A program made the translations under genes and the position numbers. A stretch of 12,661 nt of DNA, from contig JAEDIH010000046.1 in the NCBI GenBank assembly GCA_016292575.1, forward strand, positions 1 to 12,661. Direction: 5' to 3'. This DNA comes from Clostridiaceae bacterium (lineage in GTDB: Bacteria > Bacillota > Clostridia > Oscillospirales > Acutalibacteraceae). How positions within the stretch are numbered: position 1 is the stretch's first letter; each line of letters opens with the position of its first letter. The notes under the pieces are model-generated. The model was given only the letters and a program-made list of their open reading frames with translations. It did no database searches and was not told where the DNA came from. Shown here in pieces: positions 7,529-12,661 of the stretch.

Positions 7529-7891
7529 TTATTCGGAAATCATTTTGACAATAACGCCGATGCGCGTTGTTGCGTCGTTGATCTCACGGGAAAGAATTGT
7601 TTTCATGTTGACCTCATTGATTATTTCAGTCATGCGGTTTATCTCATCAAGACCGCTTTTAAGCTCGTCAAAGCGCCTTTTAAGACCGAGCTTTTCCTCA
7701 AAAAGGAAAAGCTGCGTTTCCGCCCTTTTAATTGCATCCCTGACGCCCTGACGCGTAATCCCCTCGTTCTGGGCGATTTCGGAAAGCGAAAGGTCATCTT
7801 CATAATAATAAACAATAAAATCCCGTTGCTTTTCGGTCAGCATTTCGCCGTAAATGTCAAAAAGCAGCGTAACGTCAAGATTTTTTGCCAT
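7529..7891 (-). CDS. ylxM: YlxM-type helix-turn-helix protein, SRP-associated
   Basis: This 120-residue protein has a sigma-70 region 4-like helix-turn-helix in its first half (LTEKQRDFIVYYYEDDLSLSEIAQNEGITRQGVRDAIKRAE, split by domain order at about residues 17-60). A helical C-terminal part that may form a coiled coil follows. YlxM proteins lie directly upstream of ffh in Gram-positive bacteria and are thought to help SRP assembly or activity rather than act as ordinary regulators. The ATG at 7891 has GGGAGGG eight bases upstream and gives the family N-terminus MAKNLDVT. A second in-frame ATG at 7924 has AGGAGA directly against it, too close to serve, and lies in a leader hairpin. It is the first gene of the operon. 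Confidence 0.93.
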   Translation of the reverse strand: MAKNLDVTLLFDIYGEMLTEKQRDFIVYYYEDDLSLSEIAQNEGITRQGVRDAIKRAETQLFLFEEKLGLKRRFDELKSGLDEINRMTEIINEVNMKTILSREINDATTRIGVIVKMISE

Positions 7892-7913
7892 TAAACTTCC
7901 CTCCCGCCGAGAG

Positions 7914-7935
7914 TGTAAAGACATTCTCCTTTACA
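7914..7935 (-). promoter_or_regulatory. Leader hairpin of ylxM mRNA
   Basis: On the minus strand TGTAAAG and CTTTACA form a 7-bp stem around GAGAATGT. This puts the premature ATG at 7922-7924 and its adjacent GGAGA in the loop. It lies right at the predicted 5' end of the transcript (about 7937) and may protect the mRNA. Confidence 0.4.
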
Positions 7936-7943
7936 GCTTCGCT

Positions 7944-7972
7944 ATTATACTAAACTTCCGGCTGTTTGTCAA
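7944..7972 (-). promoter_or_regulatory. Strong consensus promoter of the ylxM-ffh operon
   Basis: On the minus strand TTGACA (7967-7972) and TATAAT (7944-7949) are both perfect and separated by the ideal 17 bp. It gives a leader of about 46 bases to ylxM and is likely the main constitutive promoter for ylxM, ffh, rpsP and khpA. Confidence 0.9.
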
Positions 7973-8009
7973 GCATTATTTTTGGGTTTTTCAGCAAAAG
8001 AAGACGTTA

Positions 8010-8070
8010 GTGAATTCCCAAAGTAAATTCCACAGTGGAGTTTGAAGTGGAATTTAGTGTGGGAATTCAC
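8010..8070. repeat. 61-base near-perfect palindrome in the divergent intergenic region
   Basis: Two 24-base arms (8010-8033 and 8047-8070) are inverted complements at 22 of 24 positions, with a 13-base loop. The outer part reads GTGAATTCCCA/TGGGAATTCAC. The right half is built from three 12-base units beginning TGG at 8036, 8048 and 8060. A GGTTTTTT run follows on the plus strand. It lies between the -35 boxes of two divergent promoters, 37 bp from one and 29 bp from the other. It may be a dispersed palindromic (REP/MITE-like) element, a barrier terminator against antisense transcription, or a protein binding site. Confidence 0.75.
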
Positions 8071-8099
8071 GGTTTTTTCAATAATATTTCCGCGCACGG

Positions 8100-8128
8100 T
8101 TGACAGATTCTCTTGCTTGTGCTATTGT
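8100..8128 (+). promoter_or_regulatory. Promoter of folT
   Basis: A perfect -35 TTGACA (8100-8105), a 17-bp spacer and a -10 TATTGT (8123-8128) preceded by TGC, which makes an extended -10. Transcription should begin near 8135, just before the riboswitch aptamer. Confidence 0.75.
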
Positions 8129-8141
8129 GATGTAACAAATT

Positions 8142-8241
8142 AACAGAGTAGGTCGTTTTGCGTTTCAGTGTTTTGAGAACGGGGAGTTGTCTCAAAAACG
8201 AAATGGTTCATCCTGCGGTAAAACGACCGCATCCCGCTGTT
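8142..8241 (+). ncRNA. Tetrahydrofolate (THF-I) riboswitch aptamer
   Basis: The region shows the conserved THF aptamer blocks in order: AGAGTAGGTC, GCGTT, a hairpin with GGGGAGTTGTC, ACGAA, CGGTAAAACGACCGCATCC and GCTGTT. Helices that can be drawn are P1 (8142-8146 with 8237-8241), P2 (8151-8159 with 8220-8228, 9 bp) and P3 (8171-8178 with 8190-8197, 8 bp). The G-rich P3 loop (8181-8185) can pair with TCCC (8232-8235) as the family pseudoknot. The gene that follows is a folate transporter S component, the classic target of this class. Folate sufficiency is expected to turn the gene off. Confidence 0.92.
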
Positions 8242-8314
8242 GCAATATCGGAATGAGCCGCATTAAAACGGCTCCAGCTTCCTTTATTCCTTAACAGCGA
8301 GAGGAAAAAGGAGG
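8242..8314 (+). promoter_or_regulatory. Expression platform of the folT riboswitch, SD-sequestering hairpin
   Basis: TCCTTT (8280-8285) and TTCCT (8287-8291) can pair with AAAGGA (8307-8312) and AGGAA (8302-8306), covering the AAAGGAGG ribosome binding site (8307-8314). The loop of this hairpin contains AACAGCG (8293-8299), the perfect complement of CGCTGTT (8235-8241), the 3' side of aptamer P1. A GC-rich hairpin (GAGCCG/CGGCTC, 8255-8260 and 8269-8274) and GGAAT/ATTCC (8250-8254 with 8286-8290) fit inside that alternative helix. Eight or more T residues follow the SD, so some transcription termination is also possible. Confidence 0.7.
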
Positions 8315-8323
8315 TTTTTTTTC

Positions 8324-8845
8324 TTGAAAAAAAGAAGTATCAGCACCCTTGAAGCTCTCGCCTGCCTTGCCGTTCTCACTGCGCTGCAGGTCGTTTTGTC
8401 AAGGTTTCTTTCAATCCAGCTCTGGAACATGAAGTTCGGCTTCTCGTTCGTGCCGGTAATGCTTGCCGCCTATCTTTACGGTCCGCTCGGCGCGGCGGCA
8501 GTCTATTCGGCAGGCGATCTTATCGGAGCACTACTTTTCCCAACGGGAGCATATTTTCCCGGCTTTACACTCACGGCCGCTTTAACGGGCGTTATCTGGG
8601 GGTTTTTGCTCAAGGGAAAGGTTCGACCGCTGAAAGCTGTGAGCGCCGTCTTGCTTGTTCAGTGCGGCTGCTCGTTCCTGCTCAATTCCTATTGGATTTC
8701 GTTCATCTCCGGTTCGCCGTATCTTTCTCTGCTTGCGGTGCGCTGGTCGCAAAGCCTCGGCTATGCCGTCGTTCACCTGATATTTATTTTCCTTCTGCTT
8801 GAAAGGCTCGGAAAGCTCATTAAAAAAATAATGAAACAAAATTGA
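8324..8845 (+). CDS. folT: Folate ECF transporter S component FolT
   Basis: This 173-residue integral membrane protein is the substrate-binding S subunit of an energy-coupling factor folate transporter. It works with the shared EcfT/EcfA/EcfA' module, which is not in this window. It shows the FolT pattern: an N-terminal helix with AxxxA (A16-A20, AVLTA) for docking to EcfT, the SRFLSI block at 26-31, FGFSFVPVMLAAYLYGPLGAA at about 38-58 (approximate helix), GDLIG at 64-68, FPTGAYFPGFTLTA at 72-85, and about six hydrophobic segments. The tail is basic (KKIMKQN). The start is TTG at 8324 with AAAGGAGG nine bases upstream. The THF riboswitch just before it supports folate as the substrate. There is no terminator after it, and its stop overlaps the rnpB promoter. 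Confidence 0.93.
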   Translation: MKKRSISTLEALACLAVLTALQVVLSRFLSIQLWNMKFGFSFVPVMLAAYLYGPLGAAAVYSAGDLIGALLFPTGAYFPGFTLTAALTGVIWGFLLKGKVRPLKAVSAVLLVQCGCSFLLNSYWISFISGSPYLSLLAVRWSQSLGYAVVHLIFIFLLLERLGKLIKKIMKQN

Positions 8846-8870
8846 CTTTTACGGACATTTAAGGTAAAAT
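8842..8870 (+). promoter_or_regulatory. Promoter of rnpB
   Basis: TTGACT (8842-8847), a 17-bp spacer and TAAAAT (8865-8870) predict a start at about 8878, exactly where the P1 helix of RNase P RNA begins. The -35 overlaps the folT stop codon (8843-8845). Confidence 0.85.
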
Positions 8871-8877
8871 AAATCCC

Positions 8878-9222
8878 GTGAGTAAATTGGGCAGTCGCGG
8901 AGCGTTTTACACTGCTCTGAGGAAAGTCCGAGCTTCAAACAGCAGGATAACGGCTAACGGCCGCCGAGGGTGACCTTAGGGAAAGTGCAACAGAAATAAA
9001 CCGCCGCTTTTGCGGTAAGGATGGAAAGGCGAGGTAAGAGCTCACCGGCGTGCAGGAGACTGCACGGCCATGTAAACCCTATCCGAAGCAACACCGACCG
9101 AATGCAATTTTTTGCGCGTCAGCTGGGCGTATATTCAACGGGTGGCTTGAGCGTGCAGGCAACTGTACGTCGAGAAAGATGATTGCCTTAAAAGACAGAA
9201 CTCGGCTTACAGATTTACTCAC
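8878..9222 (+). ncRNA. rnpB: RNase P RNA
   Basis: This is the catalytic RNA of RNase P, which trims the 5' ends of tRNA precursors together with the RnpA protein. The universally conserved blocks are present: GAGGAAAGTCCGAGC (8920-8934), ACAGAAATAAACCGCC (8990-9005), GGTAAGGATGGAAAGG with GTAAGAGCTCACCGG, GTAAACCCTATCCGAAGCAA (9073-9092), and near the end GATGATTGCC with ACAGAACTCGGCTTAC (9195-9210). The ends are set by a perfect 10-bp P1 helix, GTGAGTAAAT (8878-8887) with ATTTACTCAC (9213-9222), followed by TTTTT. A GGGTGGCTT segment near 9139 fits the L15 region that binds the tRNA CCA end. The arrangement suggests type A. Length about 345 is normal. Confidence 0.96.
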
Positions 9223-9265
9223 TTTTTCCCTATGCCGCTTTATGCCGGCAGGAAAATCATCTTAT

Positions 9266-9311
9266 CACAAAAATCACCTTTTTCATATGATGAAACGAGG
9301 TGATTTTTGTG
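9266..9311 (+). terminator. Bidirectional terminator-like hairpin covering the next gene's RBS and start
   Basis: A perfect 14-bp inverted repeat (9266-9279 CACAAAAATCACCT with 9298-9311) continues into an inner 6-bp stem TTTCAT/ATGAAA closed by ATG. Only one T on one side and CG on the other are unpaired. The core has A5 before and T5 after the GC-containing stem, the form of a two-way intrinsic terminator, and would end rnpB transcripts. The right arm contains the GAGGTGA ribosome binding site and the GTG start of the following gene. Confidence 0.7.
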
Positions 9312-9662
9312 TTTGAAAGCATTATTTACGCATTTGCACTCGTTTTTATACTTTGCGGAATGTTCTTTGTTTGTCTTCTCCTTTTTGATAAGCTGATGGC
9401 TCCGAAGAAAAGCAAAGCGTACTATTCCGTTGTGCCCGGATTTCACGAGGACGAGGAGCTTCCGTCAACGGTGTATTCGGCGTTTATCCGTTCTAACCTT
9501 TTGACTTTTGAAAAAAGGAACGAGGTTGTTGTTCTTGATTTCGGACTGAGCGGCGAAGAGAAAAAAGCCTGCTGCGATATGCTTGAGGGTCTTGCAACGG
9601 TCATTTTTTGCAATGAAAAGGAAATCGGCGAATTATTTGTTGAAAGACACGAAAAAAAGTAG
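9309..9662 (+). CDS. Small one-pass membrane protein of unknown function
   Basis: I do not recognise this 117-residue protein. It has one hydrophobic helix at about residues 6-28 (IIYAFALVFILCGMFFVCLLLF) followed by a positive patch (APKKSKAYY), so the remainder is probably cytoplasmic. That part is a small folded domain with an acidic segment (HEDEELPS) and a strand-turn region NEVVVLDFGLSGEEKKACCDMLEGLATVIFC (about residues 70-100, shown by its motifs VVVLDFG and VIFC). The GTG at 9309 has GAGGTGA with 5-6 bases of spacing; GTG at 9300 overlaps that site and is unlikely. The RBS and start are inside a strong hairpin, so translation may be low or conditional. It sits between rnpB and recD2, and its last codons carry the recD2 promoter. 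Confidence 0.75.
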   Translation: MFESIIYAFALVFILCGMFFVCLLLFDKLMAPKKSKAYYSVVPGFHEDEELPSTVYSAFIRSNLLTFEKRNEVVVLDFGLSGEEKKACCDMLEGLATVIFCNEKEIGELFVERHEKK

Positions 9663-9668
9663 TATAAT
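9640..9668 (+). promoter_or_regulatory. Promoter of recD2-comFC
   Basis: TTGAAA (9640-9645), a 17-bp spacer and a perfect TATAAT (9663-9668). The -35 lies in the last codons of the preceding gene and the -10 starts right after its TAG stop (9660-9662). It gives a leader of about 32 bases. Confidence 0.85.
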
Positions 9669-9706
9669 ACTGTTTTACAGAACAGAAAAGAAGGAGAGCT
9701 TTTGAC

Positions 9707-11959
9707 GTGGAAGAAAAAGACAGCACCGTTATTAACGGAACCGTTGAGGGCATAGTGTTCAGAAATGCCGAAAACGGCTACAGTGTTCTTGATGTGAGCA
9801 CCGAGGGAAAGCTTATCACGGCGGTGGGTCTGCTCTCCTGCGTTGAGCCGGGCGAAGAGCTTGCAATGAAAGGCTCCTGGACTGTTCACCCCACGTTCGG
9901 ACGGCAATTTAAGGTTGAATCCTGCGAAAGGAAGATTCCGAAAACCGCCGATGATATGCTCAGATATCTTTCCTCCGGCGTTATTAAAGGCGTCGGTCCG
10001 GCAACTGCGCTGAAAATTGTTGAGCGCTTTAAGGATGAAACTTTTGACGTTATTGAAAACTCCCCTCACCTGCTTGCGCAGATAAGCGGCATCTCCGCGG
10101 AAAAGGCGCAAAGCATCGGCGAAAGCTTTAAAAAGCAGTTTTCAGTCCGCGAGGTCATGATTGCTCTTGAAAAATACGGCATGAGTCCGTCGGAATGCCT
10201 CGGCGCATACAAGGCGCTCGGAACCAATGCCGTTGAACGCATTACGGAGAACCCATATCTTTTATGCTCGCAGAAAATCGGCATCGGCTTTTCAAGAGCC
10301 GATGAAATTGCCGCTTCTTTCAACAGTGTGAATCCCGTTTACCGCGAAAGAGCCGGCATAGTTCACATTGTCAGCCATAATCTTGCCAACGGACACACCT
10401 GCCTTCCGCGTGAAAAGATCATTGAGCCGTCCTGCGCCCTGCTCGGCTGCGACAGGGACAGTGTGCAAAAGGTTATTGACGAGCTTGTTGAAGACAAGGA
10501 GCTTGTTGAAGAAGAAATTGACAAGAAAAAATTCCTGTTCATTCCGTCAATGTATCTTGCCGAAAAAAATATTGCAGACAGAATTAAGGTTATGCTGCGT
10601 TTTCCGCCGGTACAGGGCAGGCCCGTTGAAAAGGACATTGACGAGATTGAAGAAAAGCAGAATATTAAATTTGAAGAAAAGCAGCGCCTTGCCATCATGA
10701 CGGCGGTCAAAAAGGGGCTTCTTGTGCTGACGGGCGGCCCCGGCACCGGAAAAACAACAACGCTCAACGGTATTCTTGCGCTTTATGAAAAGCGCAAACT
10801 CAAGGTTCTCCTTGCCGCTCCGACCGGAAGAGCCGCAAAAAGAATGAGCGAGGTCACTCACCGCGAAGCAAAAACGCTCCACCGTCTGCTTGAAGTTGTA
10901 TGGGGTGAAAACGACCGGCAGCATTTTACCCGTAATATGGAAAATCCGCTTGAGTGCGACGCGGTAATAATCGACGAGCTTTCAATGGTTGACGTTCACC
11001 TTTTTTGGGGACTGCTTGACGCGCTTCCGCTCGGCTGCCGTCTTATCATGGTCGGCGACAGCGACCAGCTTCCGGCAGTCGGTGCCGGAAATGTTCTGCA
11101 CGACATTATTGACTCCGGTCTTTTGCCCGTTGTTTCGCTCACAAGAGTGTTCCGCCAGGCAATGGAAAGCCTTATTGTTACAAACGCGCACAGAATCGTT
11201 AACGGTGAGTATCCGGTGCTTGATAACAAGGACGGAGATTTCTTTTTCCTTTCCCGGGAAAATCTTCTTTCCGCCTCGTCAACCGTTGTTGATCTTTATA
11301 TCGACCGCCTGCCAAAGGCTTACGGCTACAACAGCCTTACCGATATTCAGATAATCTGCCCCTCAAGAAAGGGCGAACTCGGAACGGTTGCGCTCAACCG
11401 CGCCCTCCAGCAGCTGCTCAATCCGCCGTCAAAGGACAAGGATGAGCTGATTTCCGGCGGAAAGGTTATCCGCGAGGGCGACAAGGTCATGCAAATTAAA
11501 AACAACTACGACATTGTTTGGGTCAAAGGCAAAACAACGTCAAGCGGAATTTACAACGGAGACATCGGCACGGTTCTGACCGTTAACCACAACAGCCGAG
11601 TTATGAAAATTGAATTTGACGACAGAGTTGCCGTCTATCCGTTTGAAAACGCAAAGGAGCTTGAGCACGCTTATGCCGTTACGGTCCACAAAAGTCAGGG
11701 CTGCGAATTTGAAGCTGTGGTCATGCCTGTCTGCGGTGTTGTTGACCGGCTGCGATACCGCAATCTGCTTTATACCGCCGTTACAAGGGCAAAGAACATT
11801 ATGATTATTGTCGGCAGCAAAGCTGAGCTTTTTTCAATGGTGGACAACAACAAACGCACCAAAAGATACACCGCTTTGAAGTATTTTTTGACAAAGGATG
11901 TTAAAATTGAAGTTCAGGAAAACGCTCAAGAGGATCTTTTTTCCGGAGAAATGCAATAA
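9707..11959 (+). CDS. recD2: RecD2-type ATP-dependent DNA helicase
   Basis: This 750-residue superfamily 1B 5'-3' DNA helicase belongs to the RecD2/YrrC group found where RecBC is absent; it acts in DNA repair and replication fork maintenance. The N-terminal 75 residues form an OB-like region. Helix-hairpin-helix segments follow (SGVIKGVGPATALKIVE at 90-106 and ISGISAEKAQSIG at 126-138). The motor contains GGPGTGKTT at 343-351, APTGRAAKRM at 371-380, Walker B IIDELSMVD at 421-429, GDSDQLPAVGAG at 450-461, LTRVFRQ at 478-484, VTVHKSQG at 658-665 and YTAVTRAK at 689-696. All catalytic motifs are intact and the length is typical of the family. The start is GTG at 9707 with AAGGAG ten bases upstream. 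It shares its transcript with comFC, which overlaps its 3' end. Confidence 0.96.
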   Translation: MEEKDSTVINGTVEGIVFRNAENGYSVLDVSTEGKLITAVGLLSCVEPGEELAMKGSWTVHPTFGRQFKVESCERKIPKTADDMLRYLSSGVIKGVGPATALKIVERFKDETFDVIENSPHLLAQISGISAEKAQSIGESFKKQFSVREVMIALEKYGMSPSECLGAYKALGTNAVERITENPYLLCSQKIGIGFSRADEIAASFNSVNPVYRERAGIVHIVSHNLANGHTCLPREKIIEPSCALLGCDRDSVQKVIDELVEDKELVEEEIDKKKFLFIPSMYLAEKNIADRIKVMLRFPPVQGRPVEKDIDEIEEKQNIKFEEKQRLAIMTAVKKGLLVLTGGPGTGKTTTLNGILALYEKRKLKVLLAAPTGRAAKRMSEVTHREAKTLHRLLEVVWGENDRQHFTRNMENPLECDAVIIDELSMVDVHLFWGLLDALPLGCRLIMVGDSDQLPAVGAGNVLHDIIDSGLLPVVSLTRVFRQAMESLIVTNAHRIVNGEYPVLDNKDGDFFFLSRENLLSASSTVVDLYIDRLPKAYGYNSLTDIQIICPSRKGELGTVALNRALQQLLNPPSKDKDELISGGKVIREGDKVMQIKNNYDIVWVKGKTTSSGIYNGDIGTVLTVNHNSRVMKIEFDDRVAVYPFENAKELEHAYAVTVHKSQGCEFEAVVMPVCGVVDRLRYRNLLYTAVTRAKNIMIIVGSKAELFSMVDNNKRTKRYTALKYFLTKDVKIEVQENAQEDLFSGEMQ

Positions 11960-12659
11960 CTGCGGAGAGATCATACCCATCACGCAGGAAAAGTGCTCCT
12001 GTGGCTTTAGCCGGGTTTTCAGAATCAGCGAAAACTTCTGCGAGCACTGCGGCGCCGAAAAAAACTCCTGCAGCTGCTGCTTTTCAAGCTCCGCTTTTCT
12101 TTCGCATATCACCGCGCCGTTTTTGTATACAGGCGATATAAAAGATAAGCTTCTGGCTTTTAAATTCGGCTCAAAGCTTGACGAAGCGGTTTTCTTGGCA
12201 CAAGAGATGAGCCACCGCTTTGAAGCCGTCTACCCCGGGGTCGCCATTGATTATGTTTGTCCCGTTCCGATGACTCAAGAAGAATTTTTGAACCGTGGGT
12301 TCAATCAAAGCAGTCTGCTTGCGGAAAATGTTGCCGCAATTCTTGATGTTCAAAAGGTCGAGCTGCTTTTAAAGATAAGAAATACGTCGCGCCAGCATAC
12401 TCTTGCGCAAAAAGAAAGGCTTGTCAACCTCAAAAAGGCTTTTATCGCTGATGAAAAGTTTGACATCACAGGAAAAAACATAATTTTATGCGATGATATC
12501 AAAACAACGGGCAGCACGCTTAAAGAATGTTCCGATGTTCTTTTTGCTGCGGGAGCAAACGATGTTTACTGCCTTTGCGCCGCCGCTGCCGATTATTTCG
12601 TTCCGATTGAAGAACGAATCAGAACAGCACGCAGAACGAAAAACAAAAGGAGTGTTTAA
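11907..12659 (+). CDS. comFC: ComF family protein with zinc-finger and phosphoribosyltransferase domains
   Basis: This protein of about 250 residues has a cysteine-rich N-terminal metal-binding module (CNNC, CSC, CEHC, CSCC; Cys at about 16, 19, 30, 32, 45, 48, 55, 57, 58). A type I phosphoribosyltransferase fold follows with RGFNQSSLLA at about 130-139, the RQHTLAQKERLVNLKKAF block, and the PRPP loop ILCDDIKTTGST at about 193-204. ComFC takes part in DNA uptake during transformation, though orthologues also occur in species not known to be competent; the enzymatic substrate is unsettled. I prefer TTG at 11907 because AAAGGA lies 8 bases upstream. ATG at 11898 has that site against it and would add three residues. 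Either way it overlaps recD2 by more than 50 bases, suggesting translational coupling. The basic tail is RRTKNKRSV. Confidence 0.9.
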   Translation: MKFRKTLKRIFFPEKCNNCGEIIPITQEKCSCGFSRVFRISENFCEHCGAEKNSCSCCFSSSAFLSHITAPFLYTGDIKDKLLAFKFGSKLDEAVFLAQEMSHRFEAVYPGVAIDYVCPVPMTQEEFLNRGFNQSSLLAENVAAILDVQKVELLLKIRNTSRQHTLAQKERLVNLKKAFIADEKFDITGKNIILCDDIKTTGSTLKECSDVLFAAGANDVYCLCAAAADYFVPIEERIRTARRTKNKRSV

Positions 12660-12661
12660 AA

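Noticed and set aside
6868..7548. 226-codon plus-strand frame opposite ffh
   Set aside because: ffh is unmistakable on the other strand; the frame arises from its codon use and has no RBS.
9233..9250. Short hairpin TGCCG/CGGCA after rnpB as the rnpB terminator
   Set aside because: Five base pairs without a T run on either strand; the hairpin at 9266-9311 is a far better candidate.
9050..9316. Open frames on both strands across rnpB and its 3' flank
   Set aside because: They overlap the conserved RNase P RNA core and the hairpin, have no RBS and show no recognisable protein features.
9443..10111. 222-codon minus-strand frame opposite the small membrane protein and recD2
   Set aside because: It is antisense to well-supported coding sequence, has odd composition and no SD; it is a shadow frame.

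Overview
The window reads as chromosomal housekeeping DNA from a low-to-moderate GC Gram-positive bacterium, most likely a gut-type member of the Clostridia (Oscillospiraceae/Ruminococcaceae-like). The grounds are the ylxM-ffh-rpsP-khpA block, RecD2 without any RecBC, an ECF-type folate transporter S component behind a tetrahydrofolate riboswitch, a comFC gene, strong GGAGG ribosome binding sites, sigma-A type promoters and frequent TTG/GTG starts. I see no phage, transposase, CRISPR array or tRNA. The taxonomic placement is inference.

Left part, all on the minus strand (read from right to left): ylxM-ffh-rpsP-khpA (7891 down to 5538) starts from a perfect consensus promoter and ends at an intrinsic terminator. 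Then comes a separate unit of pgcA (phosphoglucomutase) and a 77-79 residue membrane peptide with a sortase-like tail, closed by a terminator at 3377-3411. A secreted alpha/beta-hydrolase (lipase-like) follows with its own promoter and a leader hairpin. Last is the soluble NAD-binding alpha subunit of a proton-translocating transhydrogenase, whose membrane partners would lie beyond the left edge.

Centre: the 432-base divergent region between ylxM and folT (7892-8323) holds two back-to-back promoters, a 61-base near-perfect palindrome, and a THF-I riboswitch. The riboswitch expression platform can be read from the sequence: the 3' strand of P1 can pair either with the P1 5' strand or, perfectly over 7 bp, with the loop of the hairpin that covers the folT Shine-Dalgarno sequence.

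Right part, all on the plus strand: folT, rnpB (RNase P RNA), a small one-pass membrane protein of unknown function, recD2, and comFC overlapping the recD2 end. The promoters of rnpB and recD2 are embedded in the 3' ends of the genes before them. The small membrane protein has its ribosome binding site and start codon buried inside a strong terminator-like hairpin.

The most interesting features are regulatory: the folT switch, the start-codon-masking hairpin after rnpB, the intergenic palindrome, and the miniature sortase-substrate-like peptide. No wholly new multi-gene system is evident.
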